Source: Balanoglossus misakiensis (taxonomy: Eukaryota; Hemichordata). From it: a stretch of 64,000 nt of DNA. Position numbers and translations under genes: made by a program. The stretch spans positions 6,882,001 to 6,946,000 of the forward strand of contig CM082597.2 in the NCBI GenBank assembly GCA_040954595.2, read 5' to 3'. This document shows positions 44,821 to 56,915 of the stretch, in pieces; within the stretch, counting starts at the first letter, position 1; the number at the start of each line of letters is the position of its first letter. The notes beneath the pieces were generated by a model. It was not told where the DNA came from, made no database searches, and saw only the letters and a program-made list of their open reading frames with translations.

Positions 44821-47235
44821 CAACGTTGCCGATATCTACAAGCGTGTGTAGGTTTCAAACCTACACGCACCTTTTTGCAAAAATAGCGTCAATGACACTT
44901 GGTGCTCTCTCATTGTGTAGTGCATGATGAGCAGCATGTTTGGAGAACAGTGGTTTGGTATATGGGTGAAAGGAACAATTTGCAAACACCAAGGTGAAAT
45001 GCTGAACTGTTTTGCTCATGTAATATTGAATGAAGCTTGATAAGGTGGGTGCTTAGCAGGGGGAAACCAACTTGTCAAGGGCTCTAATAACTGTTTTAAA
45101 TGGCCCGCACACACAAATGGCCTCAAACAAATATATTGTCATTTCCCTCTCAGATTTTGTATCTTATGTTATACAGATGGAATTCATTGTGTTTTGTCAT
45201 ATCAAATTGCACCAGTGCAAGCTATGAGAAATGTCCATGTGCTTCTGCCTATAAGACGCACATTTTCTGAAAGTTTATTGCTTCGTCTCCACTTTAATGC
45301 AAAAATTAGACGTAGGACCCTTGTACTTTTAAAGTGAGAGTGATTTTAAAATGTCTTGTTTTTTTAGCATGCTTATAAAGATCGGTTCGCCATTTGGTCA
45401 AATATGCGTCGATTTTTTCTGTTTTCACTTCTTTATTTCCGTTACATCGAGACAAAAAAATGGTGATAATTTTACAGTAATTTACCACTTCTGTGTGACT
45501 TAAACAGCAAGTTTTCGTGAGTACTGCTGAGAGTACCCGAGGGGGTGTGTCACTGTGTAAGTTGACGTCGGCAACGATCACCTGACGTCAAAGGACAGCG
45601 TAGACAATGAGAACACAAAAGGTGTGATTGGGCTTAAGCAGCAGTCCAAAGTCCTTCTCCTTTTATGTCAATGACCTAATCCATTCAAAATATGCAAATT
45701 AGGAAAAGACGCATATGCATTCTTTGCGTCCCCAGAGACACACACAAGAAATCAAGCGAGTGCGGCCACTAGCCTGAAGAGCTGAATTCAATGCATGGCC
45801 TAAGGTGGTGAGTGTCACGCGCAAAGCACCATGGGAGGTCCAACATGAGTAAGCGTTCATTTGACTTCTGGCTGGCCTTGAGTACACACGTCAGCAGTGT
45901 CTGGACGATCACTTTCTTTGAACCTTTTAAGGAGAATATTTTCGATTTTTGTGACACCGGACTTTTAGTTGTGCACAGATTGGTACCAAGTTCGTTCTCT
46001 GTGATATTTTCGGCTCGCTTGACGTTTTTAACCGTCTATTCGGATCGATGTACTGGCCGCGGGGCTATGCGCATACGTCGACGGGGCGTAGCTGCATGAT
46101 GGCCGCCGAGCGTGAAAAGCTTTACCGTAGGCCAACATACCGTTGCAGCTTTTCTATTCGTTCTATTACAACTCAGTTTTCTTCTCAAATATGTACAGTA
46201 TTTTTTAAACCCCACTCCAAACCGCAAATAAACGAAAACCAGAAGACTTTTTTTATTTTACGCACAATCAGTACAAGAAACCTACATGCATGTTTGTAAA
46301 TATGTGGTTAGTTACGCAAGTCAAACGGCGCGCGTCCTTAACTACCACATAAAAATCGTCTGTATTAAAGTGCTGGAAAGAAAATTTTACTGCCGCTGGA
46401 ATGGTACCGAAGTGAGCGTAATGTCGTTGGTCTTTTTCAGGAACGTGTTGACTGTAATAGGGTTATTCTAAAATTTAGTATTACAGTAAGTTGCGATCAC
46501 CATGGCCTTCACATACGGAGAGGGATGTGTTAGGCGCCTATGAGATAGTACAGTTTCTAAATACGGTGAAATCGATAAAATAAAATGGGCGCTTTGGGGC
46601 TCCCATGCAATTTCACACACATTACATATTAGTCTTTCAAAATATACACATAATAAAGCTGTGCGCTCGCTGTTTAGTCTGCCTGCTGACTTCAAACTAC
46701 GTCGTCCGAGTACGATCGTTGGCAACAGTACGCCATGATGCCAGCTGACATACGGAGTGAAAAACGCGACTCGGAACAAAATCGATAGTACTTTCCTCAC
46801 AGAACGATGCTAACATACATGAACTTATAAAAATTCGATTGGTTTTTCGTTCGAACGGAGTTTCCTTTACATAACCTACGAGAACATAAGTCGATTGCGC
46901 ACAGAAAGCTACACGCGTGACACTGCTGGGTCGACCATGTTTTGCTGACTAAGAGCCGGGTAAACCGGAAGTGACATCGTGACCTTCACCACCTTGCCTC
47001 GTGATGTTCATGGTACATGGGGGTGATGATCAATGAACAGAACAGCGGTCCACTTTCATGTGTTGCAAAACAAACGACGATGTTACATAGCAGTGCTTCA
47101 CAAGTTTGACTAATTTGTATGAAAATCGTCTCGCCAAACACAACTTTTTTTCTCGCATTTGCGATTTGGCGAGCGGGTAGCGAAAACACTGCTGGCTAAT
47201 CCGTTCCGATTTCTGTCACTGTTCCAATTCTTCCA
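44821..47235. other. Non-coding region after the duplication array
   Basis: No supported gene. Short frames at 45,306-45,581 (minus), 45,812-46,099 (plus) and 46,468-46,800 (minus) lack motifs and splice context. A segment near 45,801-45,848 (CGCAAAGCACCATGGGAGGT) matches 16,031-16,060 in the duplication units, so a dispersed repeat is shared. Confidence 0.4.
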
Positions 47236-47830
47236 ATGTTTTCAGATACAGTAAAAGATAATTGGCGTCAAGACTGGTGGGGGGAAATTTCTAGCACAAG
47301 CCGTTTACAAATGTTTTGTCAATTAAAGAATAGCTCATACCTTGAAAATTATTTATTTAATGTTAAAATTAACAAACATAGAAAGGCCCTTTCACAGATA
47401 CGATGTTCCGGCCACAAGCTTTCTATTGAAACTGGCCGCAGCAAAGGTCTGGACAGGTCTGAAAGGTTATGTGAAATTTGTAATACATGTATCGGTGAAG
47501 ACGAATATAATTTTCTTTTTGAATGTACGCTTTATCAAAATCTTAGGGAGAAATATTTACCAAAGTGTTTTACAAGATATCATTATCAAGCAAATATGGT
47601 CAAACTTTTCACTTCAGGTGATACCAATATTATAAAACACCTGGCAAAATATGTATATCAAGCATTCGAACTGCGGAAAAAAGCACTAAATTTGTAATAG
47701 CATGTAATACTCTGTCTAATGTATAGTTTTGTGGTGCAATCAAATCAAGTTCTTTACCTCTGTATCATTTTGATGTACTAAATGCAATGGGCCGGTGGCC
47801 TTTATGCAAATAAATATTATTATTATTATT
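47236..47830 (+). pseudogene. 5'-truncated LINE: ORF2 C-terminus, 3' UTR and an (ATT)n tail
   Basis: The 153-codon frame (47,236-47,697) carries a LINE ORF2 tail: DNWRQDWWGEIS, LSIETGRSKGLDRSERLC, and a knuckle CEICNTCIGEDEYNFLFEC. The usual knuckle histidine is replaced by Asn or Tyr. A 3' UTR of about 110 bp follows (GGGCCGGTGGCC, then TGCAAATAAA), ending in an ATT microsatellite at 47,811-47,834. Endings in short repeats without poly-A are typical of several non-L1 LINE clades. The RT and 5' parts are missing. Confidence 0.75.
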
Positions 47831-47834
47831 ATTC

Positions 47835-48004
47835 TATTCACAACAGTGACCAAATGAAACTAAACTATTGACTTGATTCGAGGAAATTAAATGAGTGTTG
47901 TTTGTGGAGCGGAAAATTTCACAATTAACCTCGTCATATCGTGCAGGTTGGCAGGATGACAACCTCTCCAAAATACAGAGGTCCAGTTTCTTCTCATCAC
48001 ACGT
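47835..48004. other. Non-coding spacer
   Basis: Nothing recognised. Confidence 0.4.
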
Positions 48005-48223
48005 GTATAATATGAGAGTAAAAACTCGCGAAAAATGAATAAATGGTAGAGACTGATTATTCATTTTGGCGAGTGTTTTCATTCTCGTGTCTATAAGCAG
48101 GATGGACGATGTGTGTTGTTGAACATTGATTCACTATATATCCACATGTAGAATAACATAAACAGTGTCTTGTATCAAACATAATTAATGGAAAAAGGGC
48201 AGTGAGAGAGAGACTTTGTCCCT
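48005..48223. mobile_element. MITE copy (same family as 2113-2344), inverted and truncated at its left end
   Basis: It contains the hairpin arms TGAGAGTAAAAACTCGCGAA and the imperfect mirror, the internal TTGTATCAAACATAATTAATG in reverse orientation, and the terminal ACTTTGTCCCT at 48,213-48,223. The opposite TIR is missing. Confidence 0.65.
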
Positions 48224-48439
48224 TTAATCATGCTACTTCGTTGTTATCGCCTACGTTTTCAGTAAAGACCTCAATTTTATTCCAGACTGCGAACTATGGA
48301 TAACGAGTATGCCTACAGCAAACAGAAAAGTAGTAAGTAACCATGTTTGATATTGACCATAGGTTAAATGATCAAAATATTCATATCCAGGGTATACCAA
48401 GCGGCGATTCAGCATATTCAGTGATCAGAATCTGAAATA
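48224..48439. other. Non-coding spacer before the Gypsy element
   Basis: Nothing recognised. GAAATA lies just before the left LTR. Confidence 0.4.
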
Positions 48440-48909
48440 AGTTATACGAAGAAAGAGTAGTCTAGAGTAGAACAACCTAAGGCTACTTTGTTTAATGGTA
48501 CATGTATATTGTTATGTTTAGCCAGTTCGCTCAGGATTTTCTATACACAGGGTAAATCAGACAACCTGGGACAGCACTGGCTTGTGAAATAAACAACGAT
48601 TTAATGCTCACCACTCAAAACTCTCTACAAACGATTCGGAGGGAGGCAGCGGATAACGGTGTGTTGTCCGATGACTCTAAAACGGCTGATTGGTTATGTC
48701 TTTAGACCTGTTTTTCTCTGGTTCTATTGTTCGATTGCGTACGAGGCAGCCATGTTTGTCCGGTCACAGCCAGCTTACCCATAATTCCAGAGTTTATACA
48801 TGCAAGTAACTGGGTGCCCCAGCGCCATCTATGGCAAAGCCTGACTAATCTTTCTTTTATATGGTGTTGATAAGCAATAGGTGCAATGGTCTGCACGGTC
48901 CACATCACA
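48440..48909 (-). repeat. 3' LTR of the Gypsy element
   Basis: It runs from TGTGATGTGG (minus strand) and ends ...CGTATAACT, the terminal CA having mutated. Compared with the 5' LTR there are roughly nine substitutions, a 6-bp insertion (AGAGTAGTC versus AC) and a 1-bp indel. Confidence 0.85.
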
Positions 48910-49053
48910 CTGCCCCTCGTTAAAAAGAGTTATCTGTCCCCGGATAACATTACAACAAGCAACTACAAACAGTAGAACAAGTAATACACAACAAAACTCT
49001 GGTAGGTCCAAAAATTGTCAACAAGGCAAATACCGCCTGATCAGGCATGTCCT

Positions 49054-50682
49054 TTACAGCTCCTCAACGAGACGTCTTGGAGGTTTCCGTGGTCTTCTAC
49101 TTCGACGCATGCCTTCGGCGTACACAGCACTCCCGTCTTCTTCCAAAGCATGGGCAAGTTTTGAGTCCTCTTCAACGGACAAATCAATGCCAGAATCCTC
49201 CAAGGCGTTGTTAGCATCTGGTTGCAGATGTGCAGTCGTGGGCCCATCCAGTGCGGACTCTGAAATGCTGCCACTAATATCAGCTTCATCAGCAGGCAAT
49301 TCCTCCATGCAGACATCAGGTCCTCTGCTCTCATTAGGCTGTAGCCAGTCAGCTCTCCAGACACCTGTGTACTTCAACAGTCGGTCCCTATGGACGATCT
49401 TGGGTTTGGCACGAGGCCCTCTCTGGATTCTATACACAAGATTGTTTATGCAGTCAACAACACCATATGGGCCCTCCCATGGTTTTGAGAGCTTCGGCTA
49501 AAGGCCTTTCTTACGCTGTGGGTTATATAACCAGACACCGTCGCCTCGTTGAAGCTTTGGTTGCCCTGCCCTGGTATCATATCGCCGCTTCACTCTGTCA
49601 CTGCTCCTCTTGATGTTGTCTCTGGCAAATGAGTGAACATTGTGCATTCGGTCTTGCAATACTCCGACATACACACCATGAGACTCAGTTTCCTCCTCTG
49701 GGCGACCATATACCAGATCTACTGGAAGTTTCATCTCCCTCCCCAGCATAATCATGGACGGGGTGAAACCGGTAGTCTCATGAACTGCAGTTCTGTAGCT
49801 CATCAGGACGAGAGGCAGATGTTCATCCCAAATTTCCTGATGGTCCTCAACAAATATCGCTAACTGATTCTCAATGGTCCTGTTGTAACGTTCCACCCTT
49901 CCGTGTGACAGGGGGTGCAGTGGGGTCGTCCTCGTCTTTTGTATACCAAGAAGCCTGCACATTTGCTGGAACACAGCTGCCTCGAAGTTTCGGCCTTGGT
50001 CAGAGTGTAATTCCAGAGGAACACCAAAACGACTCACAAACTCATCAACTACCGTCTTTGCTACTGTTACTGCATCCTGATTTGGTATAGCAAAGGCTTC
50101 CGGCCACTTGCTGAAGTAGTCCGTGGCGATGAGAATGAACCGATTCCCTCTTGGTGTCTCAGGAAGGGGACCAAGGACATCGATGGCCAACCTTTCCATG
50201 GGCACACCCACGTTGTATATGCCGAGTGGTGCGTACTTCTTATGATATGGCTCTTTCCGTCTGGCGCACTGCTCACACTTCTTGCACCAGAGTTCCACAG
50301 ACTGTCGACACCCTACCCAGTAAAATCTATTTCTCACGTGAGACAACATCTTCTTGACAGACCAATGCCCTCCTGTACGGGTATCGTGCAACTGCTCAAG
50401 AACTTCTTGCTGTCTGGCTTTGGGCAGTATCAGTTGTCTCTGGATAATACCACCCTCTGGCTTCTCCCATCGGCGATAGAGTACACCATGGGATAGTTCA
50501 AGAGAATCCCATTGCGACCAGTATGCTTTGGTGGTGGGGCCATATGGAGACACTTCACTCCATTTGGGACGATCTCTTGAGTTATCCTTCCACAACAGGA
50601 TCGGCCTGATATCAGGATCCTCTAACTGGGCCTCACAAAGGTCTGATTTCTTCTCCTTGTCAGCATCTACCTTCCTGGCCAC
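49054..50682 (-). pseudogene. Gypsy integrase, with an in-frame stop before the C-terminal domain
   Basis: The first part (50,682-49,498) has an H2C2 zinc-binding region (HDTRTGGH, then WCKKCEQC) and the DDE core: D in LIATDYFSKWPEAF, D in LHSDQGRNFE and E in GRVERYNRTI, with normal spacing. A C-terminal GVWLYNPQRKKG follows, then a TAG stop. The frame continues unshifted (KLSKPWEGPYGVVDC, PKIVHRDRLLKYTG) to a proper end at 49,054, after a lysine/arginine-rich tail (RRSRRPRKPPRRL). Integrase inserts the DNA copy into the host genome. The stop is a substitution rather than a frameshift. Upstream, an in-frame TGA at about 50,701 separates it from RNase H. Confidence 0.85.
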
Positions 50683-50700
50683 AGGGCTCCCACCCCCACC

Positions 50701-52756
50701 TCACTGTTTCTCAGGCAGCTGTCTCAGCGACCCCTCATTCTGTTGTTCACGTTCTTCTTGCCTATCACAATATTTGCATGAGTTTCCACATGGTCTGCGA
50801 GACAGGCCGTCAGCATTGAGATGGCTCCGTCCTGCCCTATGCTGGATAAGGAAGTAATACTCCTGGAGTTTCTGGAGCCATCTAGCTGTCTGTTCCTCTA
50901 GGCTGCGAAACTTCATAAGCCATTGTAGCGCTGAGTGGTCTGTTCTCACAGTAAACCTCCTGCCATAGAGATAGTGGTGGAAATGGTCGACCGCCTTAAC
51001 CACAGCCAGTAGTTCTTTGCAAGTAACACAGTATCGCTCTCAGGCCCATGCAGCACACTGCTGTAGACAGCACACGTTCTTCTCCATCCTGCTGTTGTTG
51101 GGAGAGGACTGCCCCTATTGCACCCTCACTGGCATCTGTGTCGACAATCAGGGGTCCATCCGGCTGAGGAAAACCAAGAACTGGAGCGGACGTCAACTTC
51201 TGCTTCAAGACATTAAATGCGGTCTCGCAATCCACAGTCCAAGAAAACCTGTGACCCTTCTGTGTGAGTCGATGCAGTGGTCTAGCTATTTCAGCAAACC
51301 TGCGGTCATATGAACAAAACCCAAGGAATGCTCGGACTTCCTTAACATTGGATGGAGTTGGCCATGTGGACACTGCCTCCGTCTTCTCCACATCAGTCGT
51401 CACACCAGCTTCGCTTACAACATGTCCTAGGAATGTCACTTGACGTCTGAACAGCTCACACTTCTTGGGACTGAGCTTCAGCCTAGCTTTCCGCAAACGG
51501 TTCATGACCTGTTTCAAGTGACTCATCTCCCCATCGAAGCTCTTCCCGTGCACGATGATGTCATCAAGATAGACCAAAACCACAGTCCATAGCAGACCTC
51601 TCAGCACCTGCTCCATCAACCTCTCAAACGTGGCAGGCGCGTTACATAATCCGGAAGGCATCACAACGAACTGCCACAAACCACTTCCTGCGGTAAAACT
51701 GGTCTTCTCCCGATCTTCCTCAGCCACTGACCTGCCAGTACCCGCTCTTAAGATCCAGGGTGGAAAACCAGGAGGAGCCCGCTAGAGAATCAAGAGTTGC
51801 GTCAATTCTGGGCAGTGGGTATGAGTCCTTCCGGGTAACCTCGTTTAACCTCCTATAGTCCACACAGAAACGCGTTGATCCGTCTGTCTTTCTAACCAAC
51901 ACGATAGGCGATGCCCACAGGCTCTTTGACAGCTCTACAACTCCCTCTGCATACATCTTGTCAATCTCTGACAAGGCTTCAGCTTGTTTCACGGGTGGCA
52001 GTCTCCTTGGCCACTGTCTGATAGGTGCTGCGTTTCCTGTGTGTATTGTGTGCTCAACGATATCTGTTTTACCAAGGTCCTTACTGCCCTTGGAGAACAC
52101 ATCCTGAAATTCTATCAGAAATTTCCTCAAAGAATCACATTGTTGTCGAGAAAGTCCATTGCAGCTTCTGTGATATAGATCCTCTAAATAGTCTGGCATC
52201 CTAGATTGGTTCCTGTCAGCAACAGGATCCTCCACCGGCACAGACCCTCCATCTGGTGTTTCCACACTGCAGACAGACTCAACAGATCCCAATGTATTGC
52301 CTTTCCTCAGTGTTCTCCTTTGCTGAGTTACATTGATCAGCCGCACTGGAATGCAATCACCACTGGTATCAACCAGAGTCTTCCCAACAACAACACCCTT
52401 ACAGCTGAAACTCTTCCCAGGTTCTACCAATCCCCAGCCACTGTGCCGCTTGGGTCCGGTCATTCGGCCTTGTATGATTGCCTCGCTCATAGGTGGAATA
52501 GTGACATTCCTATCGACCACCACTCTGCAGCAAGTTGAATGGGCAGTAATCCATGTCCCTTCACAGGTGATGTACCACCGAAGGCTGTCTTTATGTAGAC
52601 CTTGTCTGTAAGTGTGATTGTTGGCGGTAACTTTCTCTGCCGCATAAGTACATCAGTCTTTATGATAGTCGCGTCAGACCCGGTGTCCAGCACAATCTTA
52701 CAGGGAACGCCATCAACAAAACCGTGTACTATGGGCGTAAGGTCAGGTCCAGACAC
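50701..52756 (-). pseudogene. Gypsy protease, reverse transcriptase and RNase H, broken into four frames
   Basis: Protease: ...VLDTGSDATIIK carries the aspartyl D-T-G active site (52,756-52,487). Reverse transcriptase: ASPIVLVRKTDGSTRFCVDY and LDLKSGYWQV lie in one frame (52,523-51,720), then MPSGLCNAPATFERLM and the catalytic VYLDDIIVHGK in the next (51,727-50,996). RNase H: LIVDTDASEGAIGAVL, then TVRTDHSALQWLM and NADGLSRRPC in another frame (51,003-50,701). Frameshifts lie near 52,505, 51,722 and 51,050. Residues at catalytic positions look intact, so inactivation is by indels and is fairly recent. Confidence 0.85.
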
Positions 52757-52836
52757 ATGGCCTGCGCGAATGATAACATCAGGGGCAATGTCCTTATCAA
52801 TAATGCCAGCTGAGTTCTGCCCCGCGAACCCAGCTC

Positions 52837-54178
52837 CTACTCGTTTCCCGAAACAGTTGTTGGCACCGCTGAATCACGCTTTTCCTTTGGGCAGTCTCTA
52901 GCAAAGTGGCCCACCTGGTCACAATTCCAGCACTTCTTGTCCTTCGAGGGCTGGTTCTTTCTACGCACTGGTCCACTGGGTCTAGCCTCCAGCTTGTCCA
53001 TTACCTTTTGGAGCATCTGGCTAATGTGTCCAAATAACTGGCCGGTTTCATCACGATCTGCTGCCACATTGGAATCACTTTTGTCAGGGGTGCAGGTCCT
53101 TCGTACGAGGTCATCACTGTGGGTATTGCGTCCCCTAGCCTTACTTGCAATCAAAAAGGACTGACTCCAATGCCAACTCTAATGCTCTCCTCAGATTTTT
53201 CTGTTTGGCTTGTCTCAGGCGTAGCCGCATATCGTCGTCATTCACCGCATCAACAAACTGGTCGCACGCCAGGTCATCCTGTAATTCGCTAGACATGGTC
53301 GGATATGCCAATCTTACCAATCGCTCAATGTCACCAGCCAATTCAGGTAGACTTTCCCCCTTGCGTTTCACCCTATTCTTAAAACGGACACGGGAGAGGT
53401 CAGTCTGGTGCGCCGTACCATATCTAGCCGACAATGCCTACTTAAAACAGTAAGGGCAGGTCCTTTAAGATTAGATGCCAGATACAGTGCTTGCTGGTGT
53501 TCATTCCAACCATTCATCTGTGCCACCAGCTCGAACTGCGCTTGTGGTCGAACCATCGAACGCTGTTGGCCTCTGAAGTGGTTTGCTTGCATTATTAAAG
53601 GAGCTGCAAAGTGCTGATTCAGCCTGGCAAATTGGAGTACCCGCCGGCCTTGGGGCAGAAATGGCCAAAGGGTTTGACTTTGAAATGAACTGGGGACTGC
53701 CACTAGAGGGCGGCATCACTACTGGTCTTGGCATGCACTGGGGGCTACCACTAGAGGGCGGCATCACCAATGGGGTAGATGTGTGTTGCATGGCACGTCC
53801 ATATTTCCCCTGGGACTCAGGATCCATTGCAGGCTGAGGCCCTTTAACGTCAAATGTTTCCTCCAACCGACACATTCTTTTCTCAACCCTCTCCTGATTA
53901 AAGGCGACATCCTGCCTTAGCTTTAATTGTTCATCACTCATTCTCTTCATCTGATCTCTCATTTCTTGTACTGTAGCTGTCACTGCAACCATGTTTTTCT
54001 CCGTCTTTTCAACTCTTGCATTTGTGGCTTCATGTCGCTGTATTACTTCGCTCATACCTCTACTCATTTCATGTTGTGATGTTAACGCTTCCCACATCAG
54101 CTGGCTGTATGTCACCCTCTGTCAATGTGACCTCTGGAAGCAACAACTGTGTGGCGTCACTTGTTTCTCCCATACCAG
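52837..54178 (-). pseudogene. Gypsy gag with a CCHC zinc knuckle, frameshifted
   Basis: The likely start is the ATG at about 54,178 (MGETSDATQL). A frameshift near 54,110 leads into a coiled-coil-rich segment (EVIQRHEATNARVEKTEKN). A proline-rich part with a 51-bp tandem duplication (VMPPSSGSPQ twice, 53,690-53,790) follows, then capsid-like sequence (NGWNEHQQALYLASNLKG, continuing in other frames). The end is a nucleocapsid knuckle CWNCDQVGHFARDCP in the frame 53,154-52,837. At least three frame changes are needed to read through. Gag would form the particle that packages the element's RNA. Confidence 0.8.
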
Positions 54179-54217
54179 AATCCACAGCGGGTTTGTCAAA
54201 ACCACCAGCCTGTCCCC

Positions 54218-54679
54218 TGTTATACGAAGAAACTAGAGTAGAACAACCTAAGGCTACTTTGTTTATGGTACATGTATATTGTTATGTTTATCCGGTTCGC
54301 TCAGGATTTTCTATACACAGGGTAAATCAGACAACCTGGGACAGCACTGGCTTGTGAAATAAACAACGATTTAATGCTCACCACTCAAAACTCTCTACAA
54401 ACGATTCGGAGGGAGGCAGCGGATGACGGTGTGTTGTCCGATGACTCTAAAACGGCTGATTGGTTATGTCTTAAGACCTGTTTTTCTCTGGTTCTATTGT
54501 TCGATTGCGAACGAGGCAGCCATGTTTGTCCGGTCTCAGCCAGCCTACCCATAATTCCAGAGTTTATACATGCAAGTAACTGGGTGCCCCAGCGCCATCT
54601 ATGGCAAAGCCTGACTAATCTTTCTTTTATATGGTGTTGATAAGCAATAGGTGCAATGGTCTGCACGGTCCGCATCACA
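54218..54679 (-). repeat. 5' LTR of the Gypsy element
   Basis: Begins TGTGATGCGG and ends TTCGTATAACA on the minus strand, the usual TG...CA. It would hold the element's promoter and polyadenylation signals. The primer-binding site should lie just left of 54,218, but no tRNA match is clear by eye (GGGGACAGGCTGGTGG on the minus strand). Confidence 0.85.
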
Positions 54680-54969
54680 ATATATAGGCCTATATGGCGA
54701 TATTTTTGGCAAAAAAGTAAGAAACAAAGTCACGCACTTGTACATCATGTCAAAGAAATGTTACAAATAAGTAAGATTATAGATATGTGATGAATTAATT
54801 AAAAAAAAATGAAACGAACTTTCATTGCTTAAGTTAATTTTTTAAGAATAATGGCGACAAATTTCTACATCAATATCATTCTTTGTCTACTTAATTAGCA
54901 CAATCATACTAGTATATCTGAATATGAAATTAAATGTATACATGATTATTGTGTGAATTTATTTGTTAG
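54680..54969. other. Non-coding; ends in a splice acceptor
   Basis: AT-rich. TTATTTGTTAG (AG at 54,968-54,969) precedes the candidate exon at 54,970. Confidence 0.4.
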
Positions 54970-55683
54970 AACACGTAACTCTCCACACTGTTATCGATGG
55001 CATCAGTTATACCCAGGGATGTCAACAAGAATCGACCCGCAGTGATCAAATCGGAAAATTCACTTTTGATAATTGTGATGTGTCACTGGATGAGCGATAT
55101 GGTACTCTGGTTGAAAATCGCCGAGTAGAGGATAGGCTTGAATTGGTAATAGAATGTAAAGAATTGGAACAATTAGAAAACCTATGGAATGATGTGGAAA
55201 ATGGTGACTTGACCAATGCAATGCAGAGACAAATAATCACCGAAGAATTATTAAGAAAGATTTCAGCGAAATCGATAACACTGAACACGTTTATCAAGAA
55301 ATGGGAGTATAAACGATGTTATATGGATCTGAAATATAATCTATCAGGTATGTAAAATGAACAACGATTACCTTATACCGAGAATAAAATATACAGTATT
55401 TATAGTTACAACGGAAAGTTATTAGGAGTGAACTACAACATAAGGCCATTAAAGATGTCATACACAAGTTCATCTTATATTTCAATTCTTGACGCTACGA
55501 ACCTTTTAAATTACATATTACAATGTACTCTAACCATGAAACTGCATTTTCCTTTTGTGATTTTTAACTAAAATAGACACCAGCTCAGAATCGTCTGTGG
55601 AAGGCAATAATGCTATCAGCAAAGAGAATCCAAAGGATGACAAATTTGCTAACCCGATTGTCGATACTTGCAAGAAGAATCCG

Positions 55684-56424
55684 GTAATTCTTTTTTTTTT
55701 TTACTTTTTTTTATTGGGATCGAACAACGGTGAACAAATACGTTATACACAGAAAATTACACATTTCCAATTCCAAATATACGGTCAAGCAGTTACATAA
55801 GGTATTAGGGGTGACCATTTGCCAATGTGTGCAGCAATTTTGGCCTTAGCTCTCGCAATTTTTTTCTTCAATTTTATATACATTTTTAAGAGAGATTTTG
55901 CAAGAGGAGTCTGGGTAATCTTAAAAAAAAAACAGAGTGTGAAAATAAGTTGACTCGAAGAAGAGAAAAGAAAGGGGAAACACACAAACCGTCACACAGG
56001 ACAAACAACGGTCTCCTCATTGCCGAGGCGTACGCGTGATGATATGACAAGTGTTTACGTCTGTGAGGTGGTGTGTATGTGTCGGACAGAACGCGAGTCG
56101 ACTAGAATCCGAGTCGACTGAAGGTTACTGTGGTGGACGCGAATATATGGTCGCCATTGTGGGATTCCGGCGTGAAGGAAGTGAAGCCATTTTTTTTTTG
56201 CAAATTGCTCTATAAAATTGAGCTGCTGCCGCGCCAAGTGACCCATGCATACTGTCTGTGGCAAACCATTTAATGTGGAGGTACGGAACAAGAACATCGA
56301 TGTTCCTAAATTTACTGAATTTCCTCTTATATTGTTGGTTAGTAGTGCGCAAGTCCACATGTTTAAAATAAATAACTCTTTCCTTGTTATTCTCTGGTAT
56401 CCACATTTGATTTATATCACTTAA
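55684..56424. other. Intronic sequence of the candidate gene; no gene seen
   Basis: Contains T- and A-runs and short frames without motifs. It ends at a MITE. Confidence 0.4.
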
Positions 56425-56915
56425 GGTGGCATTGCATGAAAAGTTGTGATTTTTGCCAAATTTTACTTGTTACATAAATCGGTACGTCTAATACTGATCC
56501 ACATTCTGACAAATGCATCTTGGCGGAAATGGTGCATAATCACCCAAAAATAACACTTTTCTGAATGAGTCCATAGCTTAAGAAATAGGTGTCAACAATG
56601 CAAATTGCCTTTTTCTCAGTTTGCATTTTCGCTGCTTTTGACAACTTCAAAAGAATTTAGCTTCGCTTTGCGTTGGCCGAATTTGCTCAAATTTTAACAG
56701 GGGATTGTGTATGACTCATCTAACAATACGAACATCAAAAAATGGGTTTTTAACCCCAAAACGCCACCATTTCCGGGTGTCAATAAAATGTGCAACCAAA
56801 ACAAAAGTTCAAAAACTCAGCTTTCAGAATATGTATGGTTTATGGGGGTTTTAACGTTGTCTTTGATGAGAAATAGGCCTCTGAAAAAGTCTTGACGGTT
56901 TCGTGCGATGCCACC
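56425..56915. mobile_element. 491-bp MITE with TTAA target duplication
   Basis: TTAA flanks the element on both sides (56,421-56,424 and 56,916-56,919). The termini GGTGGCATTGCATGAAA and TTTCGTGCGATGCCACC are inverse of each other with two mismatches. TTAA duplication is typical of piggyBac-type (and Kolobok-type) transposons. No transposase is inside. It sits in the second intron of the candidate gene. Confidence 0.8.

Larger units (their letters stand above)
48440..54679 (-). mobile_element. Ty3/Gypsy LTR retrotransposon, complete but frameshifted
   Basis: A 6.24-kb element on the minus strand with two LTRs of about 465 bp. Its order from right to left is 5' LTR, gag, protease, RT, RNase H, integrase, 3' LTR. 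That order, with integrase after RNase H, defines the Ty3/Gypsy class. A purine-rich stretch (GAGGGGCAG on the minus strand) sits next to the 3' LTR as the polypurine tract. Flanks AAATA and ATATA could be an imperfect 5-bp target duplication. At least five frameshifts and two in-frame stops make it non-functional. There is no envelope-like frame. Confidence 0.9.

Noticed and set aside
45812-46099. 95-codon plus-strand frame
   Set aside because: No motif, no splice context, and it begins in a dispersed repeat.
46468-46800. 110-codon minus-strand frame
   Set aside because: Composition is not protein-like and no homology is recognisable.
48829-54236. Plus-strand frames across the Gypsy element
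   Set aside because: They are antisense shadows of gag and pol.
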